From: Streptomyces lydicus | Lineage (GTDB): Bacteria > Actinomycetota > Actinomycetes > Streptomycetales > Streptomycetaceae | DNA length: 64,000 nt | Assembly (NCBI RefSeq): GCF_004125265.1 | Contig: NZ_RDTE01000003.1 | Coordinates: 5,828,001-5,892,000, forward strand | Direction of reading: 5' to 3' | Part shown: piece by piece, positions 24,428 to 33,054 of the stretch | Numbering within the stretch: position 1 is the stretch's first letter | Layout of the letters: each line of letters opens with the position of its first letter | The notes under the pieces: model-generated | The model's database searches: none | Seen by the model: only the letters and a program-made list of their open reading frames with translations | Told to the model about the DNA's origin: nothing | Program-made: the position numbers and the translations under genes

Positions 24428-25714
24428 TCACCCTACGGGGCGCTCGCGCTGTCCGGGCAGCACGGGGCGGACGGTTCCCCTCCCCACCGCGGTTTCCGGC
24501 AGCCGGGATGCGTACACATCCGACTGCGGCTTGCCGGCTTCGCCCGCTTCGGCGGAGGCCAGACCGTGGCCGGCCAGCGCGGCGGCGGCGAACCGCTCCG
24601 CGCCCGCCCCCAGGGCCGCCCGCTCCCGCTCCGGCCGCTCGGCGCGCTCGGCCCGCTCCGGTCTGAGCGCGGGCTCGGGTACCCCGTTCTGCGGCCGCCG
24701 TGCGCGGTAGGCCGCCCGGTAGGCGGCGGGCGAGGCGCCCAGCTGCCTGCGGAAGTGGCCGCGCAGGGCGACCGGCGAGCGGAAGCCGCAGCGCCCCGCG
24801 ACCTCGTCCACCGAATAGTCGGAGGTCTCCAGCAGCCGCTGGGCCTGCAGCACCCGCTGAGTGATCAGCCACTGCAGCGGAGCGCTCCCCGTCAGGGACC
24901 TGAAGCGCCGGTCGAAGGTGCGGCGGCTCATGTACGCGCGCGCGGCCAGCGTCTCCACGTCGAACTGCTCGTGGAGGTGTTCCAGCGCCCAGGCGACGAC
25001 CTCGGCGAGCGGGTCGGCGCCGATCTCTTCAGGTAATGACCTGTCGAGGTAGCGCTGGTGCCCCATATCGGAGGCGGTGCGGCGGGGCGGCACGACGAGC
25101 CGGCGGGCCAGCGCGTTCGCGGCGTCCGCGCCGTGGTCGGTGCGCACGATGTGCAGACACAGATCGATGCCGGCCGCCGTTCCCGCGGACGTGAGCACAT
25201 CGCCGTCGTCGACGAAGAGCTCGCGGGGATCCACATGGACGGACGGATAACGCTTGGCGAGCGTCGGCGCGTACATCCAATGGGTCGTGGCCGGACGGCC
25301 GTCCAGCAGTCCGGCCGCGGCGAGGACGAACGCCCCCGTGCACAACCCGACGATTCTGGCCCCTTCTTCATGCGCGCGGCGCAGCGCGTCGAGCGCCGCG
25401 GGCGGCGGCGCCTGGGTGATGGAGCGCCAGGCCGGTACGACGACCGTCCCGGCACGGGAGATCGCCTCCAGCCCGTAGGGGGCGGACAGTTCGAGCCCCC
25501 CGGTCGTGCGCAAAGGCGCATCTTCGCCCGCGCACACAAGCAGCCGGTACCGCGGAACGCCTGCGTCCTGTCGGTCGATGCCGAAGACCGAGAGCGGAAT
25601 GGAGCTCTCGAAAATGGGGCCGCCGCTGAAGAGGAGCACCGCGACTATTTCGCGGCGTCGTCGGGCGGCGAGCTTGCGTGCGGCATCTGGTACGGCAGCG
25701 GAGTCCTGGCTCAT
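24428..25714 (-). CDS. adpA: AdpA, master regulator of development and secondary metabolism
   Basis: 428 residues. N-terminal DJ-1/PfpI-like dimerisation domain (VAVLLFSGGPIFESSIPLS through GLCTGAFVLAAAGLLDG), linker, then an AraC DNA-binding domain (FDVETLAARAYMSRRTFDRR and YSVDEVAGRCGFRSPVALRG), and a long variable tail. The sequence is near-identical to S. coelicolor/S. griseus AdpA over both domains. A TTA codon (25034-25036) in the linker makes translation bldA-dependent. AdpA activates hundreds of genes and represses its own promoter; matching sites are upstream. ATG 25714. Confidence 0.97.
   Translation of the reverse strand: MSQDSAAVPDAARKLAARRRREIVAVLLFSGGPIFESSIPLSVFGIDRQDAGVPRYRLLVCAGEDAPLRTTGGLELSAPYGLEAISRAGTVVVPAWRSITQAPPPAALDALRRAHEEGARIVGLCTGAFVLAAAGLLDGRPATTHWMYAPTLAKRYPSVHVDPRELFVDDGDVLTSAGTAAGIDLCLHIVRTDHGADAANALARRLVVPPRRTASDMGHQRYLDRSLPEEIGADPLAEVVAWALEHLHEQFDVETLAARAYMSRRTFDRRFRSLTGSAPLQWLITQRVLQAQRLLETSDYSVDEVAGRCGFRSPVALRGHFRRQLGASPAAYRAAYRARRPQNGVPEPALRPERAERAERPERERAALGAGAERFAAAALAGHGLASAEAGEAGKPQSDVYASRLPETAVGRGTVRPVLPGQRERPVG
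25034..25036 (-). promoter_or_regulatory. TTA codon in adpA
   Basis: Leu of DRSLPEE in the interdomain linker is encoded by TTA, the conserved bldA checkpoint of adpA. Confidence 0.9.
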
Positions 25715-26063
25715 GGCACTTAAGCCCCCCTCGGTCGTCTCGCCCTCTCGGTCCTGCACAGTTCCCCCGCCGTTACTACCAAGATCGAATCTACTGTGTT
25801 CCGTGAGGATGGAGTGCCAAGTTCACCACCCGCTGGTATGTCGATATGGCAACTTGGCGCGAAGCATTCGATCACGAAGCGTTCCACTCGTCGGGCCTAC
25901 ATGGGAAGTACGCGTCTCGGCTCTGCCCGTTCGCAGTAGGGCACAACCATGCCCAGCGGTCCTTTCCTCCCTGCTCACACCAGGGTTGAGGGGGGTTCGG
26001 GGCAAGGTGCGGACCTCGGCCGGAAGTTGGCTGAAAACGGTCGCGCGGAGACTTGCAAGCGCC
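25715..26063. other. adpA upstream region
   Basis: 349 bases between adpA and the tail of 26064-26369, both on the minus strand. It is locally less GC-rich (25780-25880) and holds the inverted repeat at 25816-25858. adpA genes elsewhere have long leaders and several regulator sites; I could not fix a promoter by eye. No gene is called. Confidence 0.5.
25816..25864. promoter_or_regulatory. Probable AdpA autoregulatory site pair
   Basis: GCCAAGTT at 25816-25823 and its complement AACTTGGC at 25851-25858 form a perfect 8-base inverted repeat. TGGCGCGAAG at 25855-25864 matches the AdpA consensus TGGCSNGWWY at 9 of 10 positions. About 100-150 bases upstream of adpA. Confidence 0.5.
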
Positions 26064-26369
26064 TCAGTCGACCGGCGTACGCCCTTCGGGGTGCCGCCCG
26101 CCTCCCTGCGCCGTCATCCCCACATATGCCCTTTGGTCCCGGTGCCTTCCGGTCTCCCGCACACGGATCCGCGCCGCGGTCCGTTCGGATTGCCGCAGCA
26201 GGGCGCGGCAGGCGCCGGTCACCGCGGCCAGACCGGCGGCGGTGCCGGCCGCACCGGCCCAGGAAGCGCCGCTGATGATCAGTACGAAGGGCACCAGGGC
26301 GCAACTGAACGCGCCCCAGCGCATGACGTCGCTCACCGGGTCGGGTGATCTGTCGGACGGCAACGGCAC
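26064..26369 (-). CDS. Small membrane protein conserved upstream of adpA
   Basis: 101 residues. Two closely spaced hydrophobic segments around residues 17-52 (FSCALVPFVLIISGASWAG and GTAAGLAAVTGACRALL), then a basic, hydrophilic tail. I start at GTG 26369 because GAGGGGAG lies 6 bases upstream; longer frames have no ribosome site. It resembles a small unknown protein I recall next to adpA in other streptomycetes. Function unknown. Confidence 0.65.
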   Translation of the reverse strand: MPLPSDRSPDPVSDVMRWGAFSCALVPFVLIISGASWAGAAGTAAGLAAVTGACRALLRQSERTAARIRVRETGRHRDQRAYVGMTAQGGGRHPEGRTPVD

Positions 26370-26736
26370 CGTGTGCTCCCCTCGGATCGGGCTGCTACTA
26401 CAACGCCGGCGGCGATCATGGGTCACCGTGAGGGGTACGTACGGGGGCAGGCCGGGGCATTGCCATCCGCGCCACGCTCCGGCATGCTCCGGGGAACGTT
26501 CGAGGCCCCACCCCACCTCGCGCTGGCGCCCCGCGTCCGCGGCGGGCTCTGGGCAGCGGGGGAGTGGCGCCGTACTCTTGGGGTATCGGGTTGGGAAGAT
26601 GATTCCCAGTCGTATCGTTCCTCTTTGAACTATGGCTCCCGCACCTCGATCGAGCCAGCTCAGTCAACTGCCGGATCAAGTCAATCGCCGTTCCCCGTTC
26701 GCCCCTCCGCAAGAGGACGTCCTCGCCGAGACACCA
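26370..26736. other. Divergent intergenic region before universal stress gene
   Basis: 367 bases. A small inverted repeat GGGAA/TTCCC at 26593-26607 lies about 130 bases before the stress gene. An in-frame extension of that gene to 26632 is open but Ser/Pro-rich and unlike the family, so it is not included. Confidence 0.45.
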
Positions 26737-27258
26737 ATGGCCGGTCACGAAATCCCCGAACCCGCGGACCGCAAGCAGGTCGCCGATCCCATGGCGGACC
26801 TCGAAGCGGCGGAAAAGACGCGCCATTCCTGCGACCCCGCGTTCCGGCACGGCGTCGTGGTCGGCTTCGACGGCTCCATGTCGAGCGAACGGGCATTGGC
26901 GTATGCAATCGGTATGGCCCGGCGCCTCGGCTCCGGGTTGATCATCGTCCATGTGGCCAACCGGCTGCCGACGACCGTCTGGGCGGGCTGTGAGCCCCCG
27001 GTCTTCGTGGACGTGCCGGATCACCGCACCGAAGTGCTCGGTCTGGAGCTGGCCTGCGCCGATCACCTCACCGAGGTCCCCTGGATCCTCGTCGAGCGCG
27101 GCGGCGACATCTGCCACGAGTTGGAGGAGGTCGGCCGGGAGTACGAGGCCGACGCGATCGTGGTCGGCTCCACCCACGGCATCGTCGGCCGGATCTTCGG
27201 CTCGGTGGCCGGCCGGCTCGCCCGCCGGGCGCAGCGCCCGGTGATAGTGATCCCCTGA
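26737..27258 (+). CDS. Universal stress protein (UspA family)
   Basis: 173 residues. HGVVVGFDGSMSSERALAYAIGMA is the opening strand and helix; ADAIVVGSTHGIVGRIFGSVAGRLARRAQRPVIVIP contains the G-x2-G-x9-G(S/T) ATP-binding motif, here GIVGRIFGSVAGRL. A hydrophilic extension of about 35 residues precedes the domain. ATG 26737 starts the conserved part; the ribosome site is poor. Single-domain Usp proteins bind ATP and act in dormancy or stress; specific role unknown. Confidence 0.85.
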   Translation: MAGHEIPEPADRKQVADPMADLEAAEKTRHSCDPAFRHGVVVGFDGSMSSERALAYAIGMARRLGSGLIIVHVANRLPTTVWAGCEPPVFVDVPDHRTEVLGLELACADHLTEVPWILVERGGDICHELEEVGREYEADAIVVGSTHGIVGRIFGSVAGRLARRAQRPVIVIP

Positions 27259-27781
27259 CGCGCCTGGCGCGCGCCGTCTCCTCGCCCCGTCGTGCGCCGC
27301 CCTGGCGCGCCGCCGCGTCCCGCGCCCCGACGTGATCAATTCTCCTCGGCTTGCGCACAGTTGAGGGGGCGTCATGCGGATGCTGTGCAGCCGCATTTCC
27401 GCCCGCGGGCGCAGGTGAATTGTGTGCCGCGGAAGGGTAGAAAACGGTCACGTGGGCGCGCCGCGTCACGGGCCCGGCGGCCGCGCGCACGGCAACTTCG
27501 TGCTGCCGGCCGGGAAGTGACGGTTCCCGCGGCGGCGGCATCCCGCCGGCGTATGGGCGACGCCGGCAAAGGGGAGGCGGCGGCTCCGCGCGCTGGTGGC
27601 ACGCGCGGAGCCGCTGCTTTTGCGCCTGAACCGGCGCCGCCCCTTTTTGCGCCTAAACCGGCGCCGCTCTCGCGGAGGGGGTGGGGCGCCGTGGGGGTTG
27701 CTCAATTGTCGCTTCGGTGGGGTGGAGTGGGGGTGTGCCACGGTGACCCCGGAGCGCGCGCCCCCCCCGCGTGCGTGGCTG
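27259..27781. other. 523-bp gap between stress gene and glmS
   Basis: Convergent 3' ends. Contains the terminator at 27580-27614 and, after it, two copies about 30 bases apart of a T-run followed by GCGCCTRAACCGGCGCCGC. No open frame here has a ribosome site; I see no gene. Confidence 0.5.
27580..27622 (+). terminator. Rho-independent terminator
   Basis: Perfect 13-base stem GCGGCTCCGCGCG with 9-base loop (27580-27614) followed by TGCTTTTG, a T-run unusual in this GC-rich DNA. Orientation fits transcripts from the plus-strand stress gene. Confidence 0.75.
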
Positions 27782-29611
27782 CTACTCCACCGTGACGGAC
27801 TTGGCGAGGTTGCGGGGCTTGTCGATGTCCCGGCCCAGGGCCAGCGCCGTGTGGTAGGCGAGCAGTTGCAGCGGGATGCCCATCAGGATCGGGTCCAGCT
27901 CGGGCTCGTTCTTCGGCACGATGATGGTGTGGTCGGCCTTCTCCTGCTCCTGGTGGGCGACGGCCAGGATGCGGCCGCTGCGGGCCTTGATCTCCTCCAG
28001 CGCGGCGCGGTTCTTCTCCAGCAGGTCGTCGTCGGGGACGATCGCCACGGTCGGCATCGCGGGCTCGATGAGGGCCAGCGGGCCGTGCTTGAGCTCGGAG
28101 GCCGGGTAGGCCTCGGCGTGGATGTAGGAGACCTCCTTGAGCTTCAGGGAGGCCTCGCGGGCCACCGGGTAGCCGCGCACCCGGCCGATGAACATCATCG
28201 ACTTGGCGTCCGCGTAGGTGGCCGACAGCTGCTTGATGTCCTCCTCGCTCTTGAGGATCTCGTCGATCTGCGCGGGCAGCTTGCGCAGGCCCTCGATGAT
28301 CCGCTTGCCGTCCGCGACGGACAGGTCGCGGATCCGGCCGAGGTGCAGGGCGAGCAGGGCGAAGGAGACCACCATGTTGGTGAAGCACTTGGTGGAGACC
28401 ACGCAGACCTCGGGGCCGGCGTGGACGTAGATGCCGCCGTCGGTCTCCCGGGCGATCGCCGAGCCGACCACGTTGACCAGGCCCAGCACCCGGGCGCCCT
28501 TGCGCTTGAGCTCCTGGACGGCCGCCAGCACGTCGTAGGTCTCACCGGACTGGGAGACCGCCACGTACAGCGTGTCGGGGTCCACGACCGGGTCGCGGTA
28601 GCGGAACTCGGAGGCCGGCTCGGCGTCCGAGGGGATACGGGCCAGCTCCTCGATCATCTGGGCGCCGATCTGGCCCGCGTGGTAGGAGGTGCCGCAGCCC
28701 AGGATCTTCACCCGGCGCACCCCGCGCGCCTCACGGGGGTCGAGGTTCAGGCCGCCGAGGTGCACGGTGGAGAAGCGGTCGTCGATCCGGCCGCGCAGCG
28801 CGCGGTCCACCGCGTCCGCCTGCTCGGAGATCTCCTTGTGCATGTAGGTGTCGTGGCCGCCCAGGTCGTACGACTCGGCCGCGTACTCGACGGTCTCCGG
28901 GGCGGACGTGGTCCGCGAGCCCTCGGTGGTGTAGGTGCGGTAGTCGTCGGCCTTGAGGGTGGCCATCTCGCCGTCGTCGAGGGTGACGACCTGGCGGGTG
29001 TGCGAGACCAGCGCGGCGACGTCCGAGGAGACGAACATCTCGCGCTCGCCGATGCCCAGGACGACCGGGGAGCCGTTGCGGGCCACCACGATGCGGTCCG
29101 GGAAGTCGGCGTGCAGCACGGCGATGCCGTAGGTGCCCTCGATGTGCCGCAGCGCCTCGCGGACCCGCTCCTCCAGCTTCTCGGCCGTGGAGCGGCCGAT
29201 CAGGTGGGCCAGCACCTCGGTGTCGGTCTCGGAGGCGAACTCGACACCCTCGGCGGTCAGCCGGGCGCGCAGGTCGGCGGCGTTGTCGATGATGCCGTTG
29301 TGGACGACGGCGACCTTGCCCTCGGTGTCGAGGTGCGGGTGGGCGTTGTCGTCGGTGGGCGCGCCGTGGGTGGCCCAGCGGGTGTGCGCGATGCCCGTGG
29401 TGCCGGCGAAGCGCTTCGGCACCCGTGACTCCAGCTCCCGGACCCGGCCCTTGGCCTTGACGGTCTTCAGGCCGCCCGCGGCCTTGCCGGTGCCCTTGGC
29501 GTGGATGGCGATGCCCGCCGAGTCGTAGCCGCGGTACTCCAGGCGCTGCAGGCCCTCCAGGAGCAGCGGAGCGACATCACGTTTGCCGATGTAGCCGACG
29601 ATCCCGCACAT
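27782..29611 (-). CDS. glmS: Glutamine-fructose-6-phosphate aminotransferase (isomerising)
   Basis: 609 residues. Begins MCGIVGYIG, with the catalytic Cys2 of the class II glutaminase domain; HTRWATHGAP and HNGIIDN are its glutamine-binding segments. Two SIS domains follow (ILGCGTSYHAGQIGAQM with AVSQSGETYDVLAAV; then MFIGRVRGYPVAREASLKLKE) and the C-terminus ends KSVTVE, the usual catalytic tail. Makes glucosamine-6-phosphate for peptidoglycan. GGAGGG precedes the ATG. Its place beside adpA fits the glmS2 gene of S. coelicolor as I recall it. Confidence 0.95.
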   Translation of the reverse strand: MCGIVGYIGKRDVAPLLLEGLQRLEYRGYDSAGIAIHAKGTGKAAGGLKTVKAKGRVRELESRVPKRFAGTTGIAHTRWATHGAPTDDNAHPHLDTEGKVAVVHNGIIDNAADLRARLTAEGVEFASETDTEVLAHLIGRSTAEKLEERVREALRHIEGTYGIAVLHADFPDRIVVARNGSPVVLGIGEREMFVSSDVAALVSHTRQVVTLDDGEMATLKADDYRTYTTEGSRTTSAPETVEYAAESYDLGGHDTYMHKEISEQADAVDRALRGRIDDRFSTVHLGGLNLDPREARGVRRVKILGCGTSYHAGQIGAQMIEELARIPSDAEPASEFRYRDPVVDPDTLYVAVSQSGETYDVLAAVQELKRKGARVLGLVNVVGSAIARETDGGIYVHAGPEVCVVSTKCFTNMVVSFALLALHLGRIRDLSVADGKRIIEGLRKLPAQIDEILKSEEDIKQLSATYADAKSMMFIGRVRGYPVAREASLKLKEVSYIHAEAYPASELKHGPLALIEPAMPTVAIVPDDDLLEKNRAALEEIKARSGRILAVAHQEQEKADHTIIVPKNEPELDPILMGIPLQLLAYHTALALGRDIDKPRNLAKSVTVE

Positions 29612-29672
29612 ACAGTGACCCTCCGAGAAGACGTTGTGACAACAGTGGTGCCCGGCGCCCGTGGCGGGGGCG

Positions 29673-29963
29673 TCAGCCGTAGACGAGGCGGCGCAGCTGG
29701 CGGGCCGAGAGATCGGGCGGGGCCACGGCGCGGTGCGGCAGCTCGTGGCGGATCCGGTCGAAGATCTCCTCGTTGCGCAGTCCGTGGGACTGCAGCTCCC
29801 GATGGCGCCGGCGGACGAATTCCTCCGTCGTCTCGTCGAAGTACGCCAGCACGTCGAGCACCACCCGGGCGGCCTCACCACGCTGCAGCGGTGTGCTGCG
29901 CACCAGGTGGTCCACCAGGTCATCGTGCGGCGCCTCGGCGCTGCGGTTACGGCGTTCGAGCAC
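29673..29963 (-). CDS. Small conserved protein of unknown function
   Basis: 96 residues, helical and strongly charged (DLVDHLVRSTPLQRGEAARVVLDVLAYFDETTEEFVRRRHRELQ, then LRNEEIFDRIRHELPHR, ending RQLRRLVYG). It has the look of small actinobacterial regulators or adaptor proteins but no named domain. I start at GTG 29963; there is no good ribosome site, and an earlier GTG would run through the palindrome at 30005-30020. It shares its upstream region with the divergent hexosaminidase, including the DasR-type site. Confidence 0.55.
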   Translation of the reverse strand: MLERRNRSAEAPHDDLVDHLVRSTPLQRGEAARVVLDVLAYFDETTEEFVRRRHRELQSHGLRNEEIFDRIRHELPHRAVAPPDLSARQLRRLVYG

Positions 29964-30004
29964 CCGTCGATATTGCGGGGCGCCGCGCGGATACGCAAGA
30001 AATC

Positions 30005-30020
30005 TGCCCGATATCGGGCA
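30005..30020. promoter_or_regulatory. 16-bp perfect palindrome
   Basis: TGCCCGATATCGGGCA, between the divergent 29673-29963 gene and the hexosaminidase gene, 42 bases upstream of the former. It has the size and symmetry of a dimeric regulator site; the binding protein is unknown. Confidence 0.45.
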
Positions 30021-30043
30021 CGTCACTGAATCGGCGGCCGGAA

Positions 30044-30059
30044 AGTGGTCTACACCTTG
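30044..30059 (+). promoter_or_regulatory. DasR-responsive element (dre) candidate
   Basis: AGTGGTCTACACCTTG closely matches the DasR operator core TGGTCTAGACCA (10 of 12 at 30046-30057). DasR senses glucosamine-6-phosphate and represses amino-sugar genes; placement 94 bases before a hexosaminidase gene and near glmS is consistent. Confidence 0.65.
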
Positions 30060-30152
30060 ACCGGAATCGAGGCTCACGGTACGCATGGTCACCGTTCGGT
30101 CGCTCCATGCCATGCACGACGTCATGCACAAGGTTCGCCGAAGGGACCGTCG

Positions 30153-31757
30153 ATGAGACGACGCAGACTGCTGTTCTCGCTGCTGCTGGTCGCGGCGGCG
30201 GGGCTGGGAACCGCCGCCGTACCGCCACCGGGCGCCGCGCACGCCGCCGCCCCGGCCGTCATCCCACTGGACCGGGTGATCCCCGCGCCCGCGTCCGTGC
30301 ACAGCACCGGGGACGCGTACACCCTCGGTGACCGCACCCGGATCCGGGTGCCCGGAGGCTCCGGCGAGGCCAGGAGGGTGGCCGGCTATCTGGCGGGGCT
30401 GCTGCGGCCCGCCACCGGCTTCGGCCTCCCGGTCACCACCAAGGACGGCCGGGACGGCATCGTCCTCCGGCTCGGCGGCAGCGGCACCAAGGGGCTGGGG
30501 GCCGAGGGCTACCGGCTCACCTCGGGCGCCCGTGCGGTCACCATCAGCGCCGCCCGCCCGGCCGGCCTCTTCCACGGCGTGCAGACGCTCCGGCAGCTGC
30601 TGCCGGCCGATGGGGAGCGGGAAGGCGCCCGGCGCGGGACCTGGCGGATCGCCGGGGGCACCATCGCCGACTCCCCGCGCTACGCCTACCGCGGCGCGAT
30701 GCTCGACGTCTCCCGGCACTTCTTCACCGTCGCGCAGGTCAAGCGGTATATCGACCAGCTCGCCATGTACAAGATCAACAAGCTGCATCTGCACCTCTCC
30801 GACGACCAGGGCTGGCGGATCGCCATCAAGTCCTGGCCGCGGCTGGCGACCTACGGCGGCTCCACCCAGGTCGGCGGCGGGCCCGGCGGCTACTACACCG
30901 AGGACGACTACCGCGAGATCATCCGCTATGCCGCGGCCCGCTATCTGACCGTCGTCCCCGAGATCGACATGCCGGGCCACACCAACGCCGCGCTGGCCTC
31001 CTACGCCCCGCTCAACTGCAACGGCCAGGCGCCGCCGCTCTACACCGGCACCCAGGTCGGCTTCAGCTCGCTGTGCGTCCCCAAGAAGGAGACGTACGAC
31101 TTCGTGGACGACGTCCTGCGCGAGCTCGCCGCCATGACTCCCGGCCGCTACCTCCACATCGGCGGTGACGAGGCGCACTCCACCAGCCATGCGGACTACG
31201 TGACCTTCATGGACAAGGTGCAGCCGGTGGTCGCCAAGTACGGGAAGACCGCGATCGGCTGGCACCAGCTGACCGGAGCGCACCCGGCGAAGGGCGCCGT
31301 CGCCCAGTACTGGGGCTATGACAAGACGGGCGCGGCCGAGCGCCAACAGGTCGCCGACGCCGCCAGGAACGGCACCCGGCTGATCCTCTCGCCCGCCGAC
31401 CGCGCCTACCTCGACATGAAGTACGACAAGAACACGCCACTGGGCCTGAACTGGGCCGGCTACGTCGGCGTCGAGCGGTCCTACGACTGGGACCCCGGCA
31501 GCTACCTCAAGGACGCGCCCGCGGACTCCGTCCTCGGCGTCGAGGCGCCCCTGTGGTCGGAGACGCTCTCCACCACCGCCCACATCGAGTACATGGCCTT
31601 CCCGCGGCTGCCGGGCATCGCCGAACTGGGCTGGTCGCCGGCGTCCACGCACGACTGGGACAACTACAAGGTGCGGCTGGCCGCCCAGGGGCCCCGCTGG
31701 GACGCGCTGGGCATCGGCTACTACCGTTCGCCGGAGGTGCCGTGGCCCGCGAAGTGA
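30153..31757 (+). CDS. Secreted beta-N-acetylhexosaminidase (GH20)
   Basis: 534 residues. Signal peptide 1-32 (RRRR then LLFSLLLVAAAG). GH20 N-terminal domain to about 170, then the catalytic barrel: RGAMLDVSRHFF, KINKLHLHLSDDQGWRI, VVPEIDMPGHTNAAL, and HIGGDEAHS with the Asp339-Glu340 pair that polarises the acetamido group and donates the proton. Highly like the S. plicatus/S. coelicolor enzyme. Releases GlcNAc from chitin oligomers. AAGGGA lies 7 bases before the ATG; a DasR-type operator is upstream. Confidence 0.95.
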   Translation: MRRRRLLFSLLLVAAAGLGTAAVPPPGAAHAAAPAVIPLDRVIPAPASVHSTGDAYTLGDRTRIRVPGGSGEARRVAGYLAGLLRPATGFGLPVTTKDGRDGIVLRLGGSGTKGLGAEGYRLTSGARAVTISAARPAGLFHGVQTLRQLLPADGEREGARRGTWRIAGGTIADSPRYAYRGAMLDVSRHFFTVAQVKRYIDQLAMYKINKLHLHLSDDQGWRIAIKSWPRLATYGGSTQVGGGPGGYYTEDDYREIIRYAAARYLTVVPEIDMPGHTNAALASYAPLNCNGQAPPLYTGTQVGFSSLCVPKKETYDFVDDVLRELAAMTPGRYLHIGGDEAHSTSHADYVTFMDKVQPVVAKYGKTAIGWHQLTGAHPAKGAVAQYWGYDKTGAAERQQVADAARNGTRLILSPADRAYLDMKYDKNTPLGLNWAGYVGVERSYDWDPGSYLKDAPADSVLGVEAPLWSETLSTTAHIEYMAFPRLPGIAELGWSPASTHDWDNYKVRLAAQGPRWDALGIGYYRSPEVPWPAK

Positions 31758-31797
31758 GGGGGTGAGCGGGGGAGGAGCGGCACCGCTCACACACGCT

Positions 31798-31876
31798 TAT
31801 GGCCGGCCCTGCCGCGCAGGGCCGGCCATAGGGACGGGCTGTACGGTCGGCCTTCAAGGGCCCGCCGTACAGCCCG
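31798..31876. terminator. Two consecutive strong hairpins between convergent operons
   Basis: First: perfect 14-base arms 31798-31811/31817-31830. Second: perfect 12-base arms 31835-31846/31865-31876 with an 18-base loop. They separate the hexosaminidase gene from the end of the leucine-catabolic operon. Confidence 0.8.
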
Positions 31877-31888
31877 CAGGCCGCCCGG

Positions 31889-33049
31889 TCAGGCGCTCAG
31901 GCCCAGTTCCCGGGCGATCAGCATCCGCTGGACCTCGCTGGTGCCCTCGCCGATCTCCAGGATCTTGGCGTCGCGCCACATCCGGGCGACCGGGTACTCG
32001 TTCATGAAGCCGTACCCGCCGTGGATCTGGGTGGCCTCACGGGCGTTGTCGACCGCGATCTCGGACGAGTAGAGCTTGGCGAGCGCGGCCTCCTTCTTGA
32101 AGGGCTCGCCGTGCACCAGCCGGGAGGCGGCGTGGCGCCAGGACAGCCGGGAGGTGTGGGCGCGCATCTCCATGTCGGCGAGCTTGAACTGGATGGCCTG
32201 GTTGGTGCCGATCGCGCGGCCGAAGGCCTGCCGCTCCTTGGCGTAGCGCACCGACTCGTCCACACAGCCCTGGGCCAGGCCGGTGGCCAGCGCCGCGATC
32301 GCGATCCGGCCCTCGTCGAGGATCCGCAGGAACTGGGCGTAGCCGCGGCCTTCCTCGCCCAGCAGGTTGGCGGCCGGGACGCGGACGTCGGAGAACGACA
32401 GCTCGCGGGTGTCCGAGGCGTTCCAGCCGACCTTGGAGTACGGGGCGCCGACCGTGAAGCCCGGGGTGCCGGACGGCACGATGATCGAGGAGATCAGCGG
32501 GGCGCCATTGTCCTTGCGGCCGGTGACCGCGGTGACCGTGACCAGGCCGGTGATGTCCGTACCGGAGTTGGTGATGAAGCACTTGCTGCCGTTGATCACC
32601 CAGTCCCCGCCGTCCCGTACGGCGGTGGTGCGGGTCGCGCCGGCGTCCGAGCCGCCGTCCGGTTCGGTGAGGCCGAACGCGCCCAGCACCTCACCGCTGC
32701 ACAGCTTGGGCAGCCACTCGCGCTTCTGCTCCTCCGTACCGAAGTGGTAGAGCGGCATGGCGCCCAGCGAGACGCCGGCCTCCAGGGTGATGGCCACCGA
32801 GGAGTCGACCCGGGCCAGCTCCTCCAGGGCGATGCCGAGCGCGAGGTAGTCGCCGCCCATCCCGCCGTACTCCTCGGGGAACGGCAGGCCGAACAGGCCC
32901 ATCCGGCCCATCTCCTGCACGATCTCGTACGGGAACGCATGCTGCTCGTAGTACTCGCCGATCTTCGGGGCGACGACGTCGTGCGCGAACGCCTCGACGG
33001 TGCGCCGGAGTTCTTCCAGCTCGGCGGGCAGACGGTGGTCCAGGGACAT
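31889..33049 (-). CDS. acdH: Acyl-CoA dehydrogenase, probably isovaleryl-CoA dehydrogenase
   Basis: 386 residues, full three-domain acyl-CoA dehydrogenase. FGLTEPDGGSDAG and CFITNSGTDITGL bind FAD/substrate; QIHGGYGFMNEYPVARMWRDAKILEIGEGTSE is the signature 2 region with the Glu/Gly segment. Last gene of the four-gene operon with the biotin carboxylase, carboxyltransferase and HMG-CoA lyase, which assigns it to leucine/isovalerate degradation; S. coelicolor AcdH, also broad for branched acyl-CoAs, sits in the same order. It starts 5 bases after the lyase stop. Confidence 0.85.
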   Translation of the reverse strand: MSLDHRLPAELEELRRTVEAFAHDVVAPKIGEYYEQHAFPYEIVQEMGRMGLFGLPFPEEYGGMGGDYLALGIALEELARVDSSVAITLEAGVSLGAMPLYHFGTEEQKREWLPKLCSGEVLGAFGLTEPDGGSDAGATRTTAVRDGGDWVINGSKCFITNSGTDITGLVTVTAVTGRKDNGAPLISSIIVPSGTPGFTVGAPYSKVGWNASDTRELSFSDVRVPAANLLGEEGRGYAQFLRILDEGRIAIAALATGLAQGCVDESVRYAKERQAFGRAIGTNQAIQFKLADMEMRAHTSRLSWRHAASRLVHGEPFKKEAALAKLYSSEIAVDNAREATQIHGGYGFMNEYPVARMWRDAKILEIGEGTSEVQRMLIARELGLSA

Positions 33050-33054
33050 GAGGG

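Noticed and set aside
27372..27602. Short open frames between the stress gene and glmS
   Set aside because: Low-complexity Arg/Ala sequences without start signals; the region holds a terminator.
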